A program made the position numbers and the translations under genes. 64,000 bases of DNA from CAWGMT01 sp963823675 (GTDB lineage: Bacteria; Planctomycetota; Planctomycetia; Isosphaerales; Isosphaeraceae), in the NCBI GenBank assembly GCA_963823675.1, contig CAWGMT010000004.1, positions 124,001 through 188,000 on the forward strand, given 5' to 3'. Positions 17,484-26,098 of this stretch are shown here, in pieces. The notes beneath the pieces are model-generated. The model did not search any database and was not told the origin of the DNA. It saw only the letters and a program-made list of their open reading frames with translations. Within the stretch, counting starts at the first letter, position 1, and each line of letters opens with the position of its first letter.

Positions 17484-18793
17484 GACTCGCTCCCGACCGC
17501 GGGGACGCGGACCGTGACCGTCGTGCCTCGCCCCGGCTGGGAGTCAACGGCAAGTTCCCCTCGAACCAGGCGGACCCGCTCCGCCATGCTGGAGAGCCCG
17601 AGTCCCTCCCGTGAGCGCGCGTCCGCCGCGTCGAAACCGACGCCCCGATCCTGCACGGTCAGGATGAGTTCCCGGCCGGACCTGATGAGCGACACATTGG
17701 CTTCGTCGGTCCCGGCGTGCTTGACGACATTCCGCAGGGCTTCCTGGGCAACCCGGTAGATGCAGAGGGCCACGTCCTTCGGCAAGGAGCCGGCAACGTC
17801 GTCCGAGCGGTAGGCGACCGCGACACCCTCCCGGCGCACGACGCTGGCACACTCGGAGCGCAGGGCGTCGACGAGCCCCAGGTCGTCGAGGATTGAGGGG
17901 TGAAGCTGGCGCGAGAGGGCGTGGACGTCCTCCGCGAGGCGCACCAGTTCCCCGCGCATCTCCTGAAGTTGGCAATGCGCGTTCGACGACGGGTCGAGCT
18001 GCGTCTCGAGTTTCGCGGCGTCAATGGCCAAGACCGCCAGCCGCTGGGTCCAGTCGTCGTGCATCTCCCGGGCAATCCGGCGGCACTCATCCTCTTGCGC
18101 CCGGAGGAGCCTTCCGGCGAGCAATCGGAGTTCGTCCTGGGTCCTTCGAAGCGACTCCTCTCGGGCGCGCAGGTCCTGATCCGCCCGCTTCCGGGCCAGG
18201 GCGTTGGCGAAAATCTCGCCGACGGTCTGGAGGCGCTGGACGAGCTCATCCGGCCAGGTCCGGAACTCACGAAACGCCCCGAAGCTGAGCCCGCCGAGAA
18301 CGACGCCCCCTGCCCTGAGGGGGATCGTCAGGTTGGATTTCATCCCGATCTTGACGACGTACGCGCACTCGTCGACGGCCTCCGCGGGGACATCTTCCGG
18401 CAATCGCTCAAAGCGCATCGGTTCTCCACGCCGAACGTGCTCTGCATACCAGGGAAGATCTTCTTTGAGGATCAACGGGGGGAGCGTGGGATAACCGGGA
18501 ACGACGAAGGAGTGCGTGACCAGGATATCCTGGTTGCCCTCCGAGATTTCACCGCAGTTGCCCCGCTCGACGCCCAAGAAGTCAACGAGCCGCTCCAGAG
18601 CCTGCTCGATCTGAGCATCAACCAGGTCGGCCGCCACGTTGATGAAAGCGGCCGACAGATCTGTGAGCAGCCGCTCGAACCGGAGGCGCTCATCCGGTGG
18701 CTCGCCCTCGAGATCGACAGGGAACTGCGCCTCGCAGGCTTCGCGAGCGGATGGCCGGGCATTGTCGTTGCGAGCGGCGGGTACTGGTCTCAT
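17480..18793 (-). CDS. NarX/DegS-type sensor histidine kinase with GAF domain
   Basis: 437 residues, no membrane segment, so cytoplasmic. A GAF-like sensory domain (about 44-200) is followed by a coiled-coil stretch (about 200-235). The HisKA_3 dimerisation domain carries the phosphoacceptor His245 (REMHDDW), and the HATPase_c domain has the N-box VAQEALRNVVKHA, G1 box DRGVGFD, EGLGLSSMAERV and a final GRGTTVTVRVP. It phosphorylates the response regulator encoded by the overlapping gene downstream. The ligand of the GAF domain is unknown. A 15-bp perfect palindrome lies about 95 bp upstream of the start. Confidence 0.92.
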   Translation of the reverse strand: MRPVPAARNDNARPSAREACEAQFPVDLEGEPPDERLRFERLLTDLSAAFINVAADLVDAQIEQALERLVDFLGVERGNCGEISEGNQDILVTHSFVVPGYPTLPPLILKEDLPWYAEHVRRGEPMRFERLPEDVPAEAVDECAYVVKIGMKSNLTIPLRAGGVVLGGLSFGAFREFRTWPDELVQRLQTVGEIFANALARKRADQDLRAREESLRRTQDELRLLAGRLLRAQEDECRRIAREMHDDWTQRLAVLAIDAAKLETQLDPSSNAHCQLQEMRGELVRLAEDVHALSRQLHPSILDDLGLVDALRSECASVVRREGVAVAYRSDDVAGSLPKDVALCIYRVAQEALRNVVKHAGTDEANVSLIRSGRELILTVQDRGVGFDAADARSREGLGLSSMAERVRLVRGELAVDSQPGRGTTVTVRVPAVGSES

Positions 18794-18887
18794 CGATCTC
18801 TACTCGGCTCTGAGCATTCGGACACCGGGTTGAGTCAAGAACCTGCCTCGATCGGGCCGTGCTTCAAGACTGCCCTAGATTAACGAT

Positions 18888-18902
18888 TAATCTTCCGACC
18901 AC
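18888..18902. promoter_or_regulatory. Perfect 15-bp palindrome upstream of the two-component operon
   Basis: GATTAACGATTAATC (6-bp arms, CGA centre) is AT-rich within GC-rich surroundings and lies in the 332-nt non-coding stretch 18,794-19,125. It could be an operator for the kinase/regulator operon; nothing else was recognised in this gap. Confidence 0.3.
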
Positions 18903-19125
18903 AAGGGTCTGCGGGACCTCCGCCAACTTCCACAGCGTGAGAGTGCGGGAGAACCTCAATGAGCGCTCAGTCCCGCCACAAGATCTTGAGCCCCGATAGC
19001 GCGGTGGCGAGGCTGCGGCGTTCACGGCTCCCTTGCAAGAGCGGCGCGGGGGAGCGAAGCTATATGGCCCCGCCGACCTGGGGCGCACACTGCCTGAGCC
19101 ATTACAGGATAATCACGTTTTACAG

Positions 19126-19744
19126 ATGTCAGAAACAATGAGCAGCGCAGCAACGGAGGCGGCGGTACGACTGCCCACAGAGCCGCTCGCCGCGCCGACG
19201 CAGGACCGGCGATTCGACCTGTTCTTGGTCAGCTTCTTGCTGCTGTTCCTGGAGCTATCGTCGATCCGATGGTTTGGCAGCACGGTCGTCTTCCTGACGT
19301 TCTTCACGAACCTGGTGCTGATGGCCTCTTTCCTCGGGATGTACAACTACTACCGGCAAGGCTGGATCGTCGGCCGCGCGGAGAAGACAATCGAGAAGGT
19401 GTTCGGGACCAAGCCTGTCGTGATCGCCCTGCCCTACACCGATGAGATCACGCCGGGCGGGTCAACGGCCGGGAGCGTCACGTTCCTGATCGCCGGAAAG
19501 CCGGGCTGCAAGGCTCTGGAGGCGGTCCGGGCGAAGTTTCAGGAGATTGCGCGACAGCCAGCAGCCGGACGTCGATTTCGGCTCGAATATCGCAGGGGTG
19601 ATCCTGGGGGGATTGTGCGAGAACCTGTCGCTGGTCCTGGGGTTCAGCCACCTGATCCTGGTGGCGGTCGCGTTCTACGTGCTCTCGGCGCTCCGGCGGC
19701 CGCGGGCCGCCGTCCCGGTGCCGATGCTGCCGGCGGCGGCGTAA
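19126..19744 (+). pseudogene. Remnant of a spermidine-synthase-like polytopic membrane protein
   Basis: The first frame from ATG 19126 has a hydrophobic start (FLVSFLLLFLELSSIRWFGS, FFTNLVLMASFLGM) typical of the N-terminus of large planctomycete membrane proteins with a spermidine-synthase-like core. A soluble stretch follows that I do not recognise (VVIALPYTDEITPGG). After about 19,560 another frame gives NIAGVILGGLCENLSLVLGF and a last membrane helix, resembling the C-terminus of the same family. Most of the protein (several hundred residues including the SAM-binding core) is missing and the ends are out of frame, so this is an internally deleted copy. A frameshifted relative with its core intact lies at 30-32.4 kb. 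Confidence 0.6.
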
Positions 19745-19956
19745 CAGACAACGGACGCATCGCCGAACTCGATGGTCGCATACTCGCGGCGCCCGGCGCG
19801 CGACAACATCAATAGATCCCTTCGATTCCTACCGCCGCTAACCATCCGCAGCATCCGAGATGACCCGACTGGAATGAGAGCCCGAGCGGGCTGGACGGAG
19901 CGGCTCGATCGGCACAGATGCAAGACATCCGCGGAGGCCCTCCTTGCGGACTCTCC

Positions 19957-21201
19957 CTATCGCTGAGCACGCCGATCCAGTTCGGATGGCGGTGCAGTCT
20001 CCCAGGCCAACGACGAGTCCCGGAGGATGGGCAGCGCGTTTTTCAGGATGGCTTCGGCGATCAGGCGGTTGCCCGTGCTCTCGACATGATACTGATCGAC
20101 GAAAATCGGCTCGCGATTGCCGTCGAACGCATCGCTGATGTCATACGCCATGATGCCCTGCTGCCTGAGCCGGCTCAGTTTTTCGCGCAAGAGCCGGTAG
20201 CAGATTCGCAGGGCTTCTCCATGGCTCTTCCGCTCCCTGGCGGCCATGGCCCGTTCGTCGGAGGTCAGCGGCCGGCTGTCGATCGTATACAAGGTGGGTT
20301 GGAGGAACACCAGCATCCGGATGCCGTGCCGATCGCAGATCTCCTTGGCGCGCAGCATCGTTTGCTCGTAGCTGTCGGCGGTCGCCTGGGCCAGCTCGCG
20401 CATCTTCGCCTCGGACCGGGTATGGGCCGGGTCGTTGCCGCGCTGGGCGGCCACGATGAAGCGGAAGATCGTCCGAGCCGCGACGCTCACTCGGGCGATC
20501 GGCCTCAAGATCGTGAAAATGCCTGATTTGCGATACTCCTTCGCGGCCTCGCGCATTGTGAGCGTGGGGTACCCATTGATAACCCCTTGCAGCGTATTAT
20601 TGAGGCCATCGAAGAAGACGCAGAAATCGGGGATATTGTTCTGCCCGACCTCGTACTCGAGAAGCTCCACCTCCTGGAGCGATACCGCGCCGCGGATGCC
20701 ACAATTCACCACCTCGATGTCCCTGGTCTCGCTGATCGCGGCCAGACGCTCCTGCAAGAGGCTCGCGTGCGTGAAGGCGTCGGGCACCTCCATGCAGAAA
20801 GTCGTCGAGCCGCCGAGCACGAACAGCTTTCGAGGCCGGCGGCCCGGGGGTAGTCGCCCGCAGTCAAACCCCACCGTGGCCCGGAGACCGTCGCGAATGT
20901 TGAGAAATGGATCCTCGCGGTCCACGGGCAGCCAGAGGTGCGGCCCCTTTTTCGTGTAGGTGCCCTTGAGCTGAGCCAGCGATGACGTGAGGAATTGAGG
21001 TGAGAACCATGGCTTAGACGTGTAGGCGGGGTGATGCAAGAGCCGCTCGTAATCATCCACGGCCACCGGCCGAATTTGCATGCTGTCGTAGACCCTGAAC
21101 AATCCCTCGATGAGCAAGAGAGTAAATAGCATGGGGATCGCTGAGAACAGCAGCTTCCGCTTCAACGAGTACGAGCGCTTGCCTTTTCTGTCGACACTCA
21201 T
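19957..21201 (-). CDS. SGNH-hydrolase-like protein, membrane-anchored
   Basis: About 414 residues. One N-terminal membrane anchor (KLLFSAIPMLFTLLLIEGLF) is followed by an extracytoplasmic SGNH/GDSL-type domain: block I Ser in VLGGSTTFCME, the Gly/Asn block in VVNCGIRGAVSLQE, FFDGLNNTLQG (Asn block) and the catalytic Asp-x-x-His in FVDQYHVESTGNRLIA. Such proteins remove or add acyl groups on surface glycans. Start ATG 21201 follows an alternative GTG at 21204. It is the last gene of a three-gene SGNH series on the same strand (with 21.2-22.7 kb and 22.8-24.0 kb). Confidence 0.8.
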   Translation of the reverse strand: MSVDRKGKRSYSLKRKLLFSAIPMLFTLLLIEGLFRVYDSMQIRPVAVDDYERLLHHPAYTSKPWFSPQFLTSSLAQLKGTYTKKGPHLWLPVDREDPFLNIRDGLRATVGFDCGRLPPGRRPRKLFVLGGSTTFCMEVPDAFTHASLLQERLAAISETRDIEVVNCGIRGAVSLQEVELLEYEVGQNNIPDFCVFFDGLNNTLQGVINGYPTLTMREAAKEYRKSGIFTILRPIARVSVAARTIFRFIVAAQRGNDPAHTRSEAKMRELAQATADSYEQTMLRAKEICDRHGIRMLVFLQPTLYTIDSRPLTSDERAMAARERKSHGEALRICYRLLREKLSRLRQQGIMAYDISDAFDGNREPIFVDQYHVESTGNRLIAEAILKNALPILRDSSLAWETAPPSELDRRAQR

Positions 21202-21248
21202 CACCGTGATTCAACCCCCTTTCTCGACGCAGCCAAGCTTCGCCCCGG

Positions 21249-22712
21249 TCAGGGCACGATCCTGCGAAGCTTTGCGGCCTGGTACTCTTTTGCCAACCAA
21301 CTTGCTGTCGCCCGAGCGACGAACGCGTTACCTTTCGGATTGAGATGGTATCCATCTTCTTGAATCAAAAAGCGTTCGTTACCCCCGGCGGCGAAATACT
21401 CTTGCACGCAGTCGAGAGCGGGTACTCCCGCCGCTCGTGCGTCGCTCTCATACTCGCGCAGAAATGTCGCGACCCGCCAAGGCGGGGCGTCTTCAGGACG
21501 GTTTACAAATTTCATGTTGGCTGGCGACAGGGTGACAAGAAACACGGCGCCAGCTTCGTTTGCAGCTCTGGACATCTCCTTGATCATCGCCCATACCAGG
21601 GGGCGTGTGGTGGCATAGGTGGCTCGGAAGGAATCATGAATGGGCCAATACTGGGGATGCGACACGTCCGCTTCGCGTTTGCGCCAGGCGCCGGTCAAGA
21701 GGTTTTGAGCCTGTTTCCTGACGACGTGCCAGAGTGCCGATCGGAAAACGCGGGAGCCGCGCGCGGAACGCTCCGGGTTGGCCGGATCATACGCGTTGCC
21801 TTCGGGATCCCTGGGAAGTGGGACGCGATCTCGCGCCAGCACGAGATGGCCCTCCTTGAGCACATAAAACGGCTTGTACCGAGTAAAGCCGCCTGGCGTT
21901 ACACTCCGATCGCCGGTCACGTCGGCGAAGTCGTTGAGACAGAGGTGGAAAATCACGATATCCGGCGAATAAGCCAGCCCGAATTCCTTGAGAGCGAGCA
22001 GCGACTGGTCGGGGCCGTACCCTGAAACCCCAAGGTTCAGCACCTCGGTGGTGCCGTTGTCACGAACCCAGTCGGCATCCTGATTCAAGGCGATTTCCAA
22101 CTGGTGCGGCCAGGCCTCCTCCCACGAGCAAAGATAGCCGAACGTCGTGGAATCGCCGACGCACACAATCCGGCAATGGCGGTCGCTTTTCTGGTGCGAA
22201 ACGGACGCCCCGCGCCAGCCGTGTCCACCTATGTCGTCAACGCCGGCGATGAGCTTCCAACCCAGAATTGGAGAATAGTCCATAAACCGTACGCCGAAAA
22301 CCCCTTGTCGGTCCGTGGAGTCGAACATGCGGCAGATGCCCTCTGCCGCGGCGAGGCTCAGGGTGACCGAGACGTAGAGGCCGATGAGCTGGGCAGGATG
22401 ACTCGCGACCCAGCGTCGCCCCACACGGGTCGCCAGCACCAGAAAACAACCACCGCACCACAACAGGCAAAAAATGATCAGCAGCAGGGCCAAGCGGTCG
22501 GCCGGATACGGCTCGTGGAGTCGGCGCCAGGCAAGCGGAAGGGCAAGCGTCGGGACAACGAGCTGAAAGAGCCAAACGATGGTCGAGCATCTCGCAAGCC
22601 TTCCAGGAGGCACGGGCGGCGCTTCAGCTTCGCAGCCAGCGCGGGATGGCAAACCCACACTGTTCGCGATGTTTGCCCGGAACTTCTCGGCATCGTTCGC
22701 CACGAGCGGCAT
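21249..22712 (-). CDS. SGNH-hydrolase-like protein with three N-terminal membrane segments
   Basis: 487 residues. N-terminal hydrophobic segments (STIVWLFQLVVPTLALPLAW, LALLLIIFCLLWCGGCFLVL, LIGLYVSVTLSLAAAEGI) precede an SGNH domain: IVCVGDSTTFGY (Ser block), LNLGVSGYGPDQSLL (Gly block), HLCLNDFADV (Asn block) and LIQEDGYHLNPKGNAFVA (Asp/His block). The motifs are complete, so an active esterase or acyltransferase acting outside the membrane is plausible. It resembles the SGNH protein at 58.1-59.2 kb in its GDS and GYGPDQ/GYGTDQ motifs. It lies 47 nt upstream of the next SGNH gene. Confidence 0.83.
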   Translation of the reverse strand: MPLVANDAEKFRANIANSVGLPSRAGCEAEAPPVPPGRLARCSTIVWLFQLVVPTLALPLAWRRLHEPYPADRLALLLIIFCLLWCGGCFLVLATRVGRRWVASHPAQLIGLYVSVTLSLAAAEGICRMFDSTDRQGVFGVRFMDYSPILGWKLIAGVDDIGGHGWRGASVSHQKSDRHCRIVCVGDSTTFGYLCSWEEAWPHQLEIALNQDADWVRDNGTTEVLNLGVSGYGPDQSLLALKEFGLAYSPDIVIFHLCLNDFADVTGDRSVTPGGFTRYKPFYVLKEGHLVLARDRVPLPRDPEGNAYDPANPERSARGSRVFRSALWHVVRKQAQNLLTGAWRKREADVSHPQYWPIHDSFRATYATTRPLVWAMIKEMSRAANEAGAVFLVTLSPANMKFVNRPEDAPPWRVATFLREYESDARAAGVPALDCVQEYFAAGGNERFLIQEDGYHLNPKGNAFVARATASWLAKEYQAAKLRRIVP

Positions 22713-22778
22713 TCCTTCTGCTCACCAAACGCCCCCGGAATCAGGGACCGGGGCCATGGGCCAATCGACGAGACGGCC

Positions 22779-23990
22779 TTACTTGCGATCCTCGATGATC
22801 TTTCGCTCGAGCAGGAACCGGCCGATGTGATGAGCGATGACCTTGGAGAATTCATCCGTATAGTGGAACGAGTCGACGTATAATGACTTGGTGAATTCCT
22901 GCTGGATGTCGGCCAGCCAGAGAAAATTCCGAGTACAGTCCTCGGGGGCCTCCTTGACGGTCCGGGCCATGATGGCGTAGCCAGACGCTGTAGCGGCACG
23001 CAACCAGTCCGAGTTGGGGTCGCCGCGATAATGTTTCACATTATAATGATATGATGGAATTGGCTGCCACACGAATGCGGGGCGTACGTTGCAGGCACGC
23101 GCGGCCGCGTCGATCAAGCGCCTGTTTTGCGAATACCGGTTGAGAACGTCCGCAAGCTTCTTGGAATCGTCAGGCGATTTGCTATTCGGTGCCAATTTTT
23201 CTTGCTGGTCGCCGGCAACCCGCGAATGGATTGCATCAATCACTCTTTTCATGGGGAGCAGGGACAGGAATTCCGAGCCAGCGCTCGATCGCTTGAGCTC
23301 CCGGTCATCCCAGAGCTTTCCCATATCAAATGTGAATAACGGCTCACCTGAGCTCATGAGGAAGTCGTTGAGGCCATCGATGAAGACGGCAACATCGGGC
23401 ACGATGCCCTCGGCGAGGAAATTCATGAAGCGCGTTCTCTCCTGGGTCGAGAAGAAACACCCCGAGCCGAAGTTGTAGACCTTCACGTGCCGCTGGAACT
23501 TGCCCTCGAGGAATTCCTGGAGATGAGTTGCGATGGTTTGATCGTCGGCGACGCCGTAACCGAACGTGGTCGAACCCCCAAACAGGAAGACGTTCAGGTT
23601 CTTGGGGTCCGGCGGCCAGGGGCCGTTGTTCTTCGAGAGCCTGAACCCGGTCTTGTCGACGTTGACCCATTTACCGGCATAGGCACGCTCCTTGTATTGC
23701 GTGTACGGATCATATTGAAGCCCTCTATCCCATGTCTCTTGCAGGAGCAGACGAATATCATCTTCCTGGTATCCTCGGTAGATTTCCCGGAGCGTGGACA
23801 TTCCCAGCAGATTGATCACGTTGTTACTTGGAGTCGGTCGCCCGCGAGCTGCGTCCTTGGCTGTGTACGCCGCGAAGATGGCGATATTCACCATTGCGAA
23901 GACAACAACGATATTGAAGAAAAAGAGCGCGCATGCCTTGTAGGAGTCGACTCCTTTCCGGACGACATTTCGCATCGACGTTCGGGACAT
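22779..23990 (-). CDS. SGNH-hydrolase-like protein, single membrane anchor
   Basis: 403 residues from ATG 23990. I prefer this to the longer open frame because a GGGGAAA stretch precedes it and the extra residues look non-coding. One anchor segment (CALFFFNIVVVFAMVNIAIF) is followed by an SGNH-type domain: NVFLFGGSTTFGYGV (Ser block), VYNFGSGCFFSTQE (Gly block), VFIDGLNDFLMS (Asn block) and LYVDSFHYTDEFSKVIA (Asp/His block). The GGST form of block I is shared with the protein at 19,957-21,201, so these two form one subgroup. Predicted surface glycan acyl-modifying enzyme; the substrate is unknown. Confidence 0.82.
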   Translation of the reverse strand: MSRTSMRNVVRKGVDSYKACALFFFNIVVVFAMVNIAIFAAYTAKDAARGRPTPSNNVINLLGMSTLREIYRGYQEDDIRLLLQETWDRGLQYDPYTQYKERAYAGKWVNVDKTGFRLSKNNGPWPPDPKNLNVFLFGGSTTFGYGVADDQTIATHLQEFLEGKFQRHVKVYNFGSGCFFSTQERTRFMNFLAEGIVPDVAVFIDGLNDFLMSSGEPLFTFDMGKLWDDRELKRSSAGSEFLSLLPMKRVIDAIHSRVAGDQQEKLAPNSKSPDDSKKLADVLNRYSQNRRLIDAAARACNVRPAFVWQPIPSYHYNVKHYRGDPNSDWLRAATASGYAIMARTVKEAPEDCTRNFLWLADIQQEFTKSLYVDSFHYTDEFSKVIAHHIGRFLLERKIIEDRK

Positions 23991-24142
23991 CGTGGTTTCC
24001 CCAAGAAGACGGAGAGAAATAACGGGATAGGTCATTCGGCCGGCTCTTCCCCGGCCAATCAATCTCCTGCGCGGAAGGGCGCCGGCGAGAGATGCTGGCG
24101 CGACCGGACCGGCACGCTTGCCCCGGCGCCGGCTGTGGCGGA

Positions 24143-24892
24143 CTATTCGCTTGCCGCCTTGCGTGCCACCGCCATGACCGAGGTGCCGAATGGGACCGGC
24201 AGGCGCCTTAGCAGCCGATCCTCGATCACGCAGAGGCGCTCCAGTGCCCTATTGATCGCCGGCCCTGGGATGCCGTGCTGGGCCACTTTACGCGACCGTT
24301 TCGCATTGGCGAGCCGCACCACGAGCTTGGGCATAAAGAGGGCTCGGAACAGGTATCGGACCTGCAAGAGCACTAACCCCTGGCATTCCAGTGTGCTCCG
24401 CAAGCTCCTGGCGGTGTACCGCCGCCGGTGTTGATTGATTTCGTCATGGTGGTCCCACAACAACTCGAACGCCGGAACCGTGACGAGCAGCAGTCCGCCC
24501 GGCCCCAACATGGCGGCCATGGACGAGATGGCCGCCCGGTCATCGTCAATATGCTCGATGACGTCCAGGGCAGTGATCACGTCGAACCGCCAGGACGGGT
24601 CAGCGTAGAGCGGGTCGCCGAGCGGGCGGGTTGAGATCCGCTCGCGAAAGGGCCCGGAAGGGTCGAGCAGGTTCTCGTCGACTTCGATCCCCCGGACCGT
24701 TCCGAATTCGGAAAGCGCCGGAAACGACACCGCGTCTCCGCAACCCACGTCCAGGATCGCCGAACCGGGCCGCGGCCGCAGAGAGCGCAGCAGGTCGAGG
24801 AGTATGGCTTCACGTGCTCGCCACCACCAGTGCTCGCGATAGAGCCGGGCGTATTGCGCGGCGTAGGTCGCTTCCATTGTGCACTTTGCCAT
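24143..24892 (-). CDS. SAM-dependent methyltransferase (class I)
   Basis: 249 residues from ATG 24892. Motif I is ILDVGCGDAVSFPAL, the acidic end of strand 2 is GIEVDEN, and FDVITALDVIEHIDDDRAAI and LGPGGLLLVTVPAFELLWDH follow, then NQHRRRYTARSLRSTLE. The last part matches the group of methyltransferases often encoded beside polyprenol-phosphate glycosyltransferases. C-terminal hydrophobic patches (LLQVRYLFRALFMPKLVVRL) suggest membrane association. It begins 10 nt after the stop of the GT2 gene, so the two are co-transcribed. The methyl acceptor is unknown. Confidence 0.87.
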   Translation of the reverse strand: MAKCTMEATYAAQYARLYREHWWWRAREAILLDLLRSLRPRPGSAILDVGCGDAVSFPALSEFGTVRGIEVDENLLDPSGPFRERISTRPLGDPLYADPSWRFDVITALDVIEHIDDDRAAISSMAAMLGPGGLLLVTVPAFELLWDHHDEINQHRRRYTARSLRSTLECQGLVLLQVRYLFRALFMPKLVVRLANAKRSRKVAQHGIPGPAINRALERLCVIEDRLLRRLPVPFGTSVMAVARKAASE

Positions 24893-24902
24893 GATCGCGG
24901 GC

Positions 24903-25946
24903 TCAAGCGCGAGTCGTGGTGGCGACCAGCGAAGCGTCGTCCGATCGGCTTGGCTCATCGAGGTCGCCTCGACCGACAACCTCGCGAACGAGCGCGACCG
25001 GCCGGCCCCGTCCTTCCTCGCATGTCCGTACGACGTACTCACCCACGACGCCCAGGCAGAACAACTGGACACCACCGAAAAACCATATTGATATGATCAA
25101 ACTGGCGAAACCGCGAGGAAATTGCCCGGGCGCGATCAGGTACCAGACGAAGTAACCGCCGGCGACGGCAATCGCCGCCAGCGAGAGCAGAAACCCGGCG
25201 AGCTGGATAAAACGGATCGGCAGGCTCGTGAAAGAGAATAGCCCGTCGTAGGCCAGTCCGAGCAGTTTCCGGATGTTATACTTGGGGGCGCCCGCGAACC
25301 GGGCGGCCCGCTCGTACTCGACGCCGACCTGCGTATAGCCCACCCAGGCTCGCAGACCGCGGACAAAGCGGGTGCGCTCCGGCAAGGTCAGAATTGCATC
25401 GACGACACGACGGCGCAGGCAGCAAAAGTCGCCCGAGTCGAGTGGTATGTCGATTTCCGAGATGGCGCGGAGCAGGCGGTAGAACGCGAGGTAGGCCGAG
25501 TTCTTGAGCAGGTTCTCCGGGCGCTTGCGGCGAACGCCGTAGGCGACGTCGGCCCCTTGCGCGAGCGCTTCAACCAGAGCGGCAATCGCCTCGGGCGGGT
25601 CCTGCAGGTCGCCGTCAATGATGGCGACCGCCGACCCCTTGGCCTGGGCCAAGCCAATCGAGATGGCAGCCTGGTGTCCGAAATTGCGCGTGAGGAAGAT
25701 GCCGCGAAATCGCCGGTCCCGAGCCACCATCTCGCGAATGATCGACTCCGAGCGATCGACGCTGCCGTCAGAAACGAGGAGGAACTCCAGACCATGAAAA
25801 CCAAGGCCGGCCAGGGCCGGAGGCAGCCTGCGCTCCAGTTCGGGGAGGGTATCCTGCTCGTTGTAGATCGGCACGACGACCGACAGGAGCGACCGGTCCA
25901 GCTCGGTCGCCGCACCGCATCGGTCGCAATCCGTTAACGAGACCAT
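24903..25946 (-). CDS. GT2 glycosyltransferase, polyprenol-phosphate (GtrB/DPM-like)
   Basis: 347 residues. The GT-A domain has LSVVVPIYNEQDTLPELERR, FLLVSDGSVDRSESIIREMV and the DGDLQDPPEA metal-binding motif (about 113-122), plus the LKNSAYLAFYRLLRAISEID and DSGDFCCLRRRVV segments typical of the GtrB/ArnC/DPM1-like group. Two C-terminal membrane helices follow (FIQLAGFLLSLAAIAVAGGY, SIWFFGGVQLFCLGVVGEYV). It should move a sugar from a nucleotide donor to undecaprenyl phosphate at the inner leaflet, feeding the GT-C enzymes of this locus. Confidence 0.9.
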   Translation of the reverse strand: MVSLTDCDRCGAATELDRSLLSVVVPIYNEQDTLPELERRLPPALAGLGFHGLEFLLVSDGSVDRSESIIREMVARDRRFRGIFLTRNFGHQAAISIGLAQAKGSAVAIIDGDLQDPPEAIAALVEALAQGADVAYGVRRKRPENLLKNSAYLAFYRLLRAISEIDIPLDSGDFCCLRRRVVDAILTLPERTRFVRGLRAWVGYTQVGVEYERAARFAGAPKYNIRKLLGLAYDGLFSFTSLPIRFIQLAGFLLSLAAIAVAGGYFVWYLIAPGQFPRGFASLIISIWFFGGVQLFCLGVVGEYVVRTCEEGRGRPVALVREVVGRGDLDEPSRSDDASLVATTTRA

Positions 25947-26098
25947 GAAGAGTTATCTCCCGGCGGTCGCGAGCGTAGCATCGTTGCCGGCGGGCCGAAC
26001 GAGAAGTTGGACCACCGCAGGGCGCAACGCTCAAGAATCAATAGGCGACGACTCGATTGGACAGCACGGATTCGCCTCCGCAATTCCCGCACTCGGCC

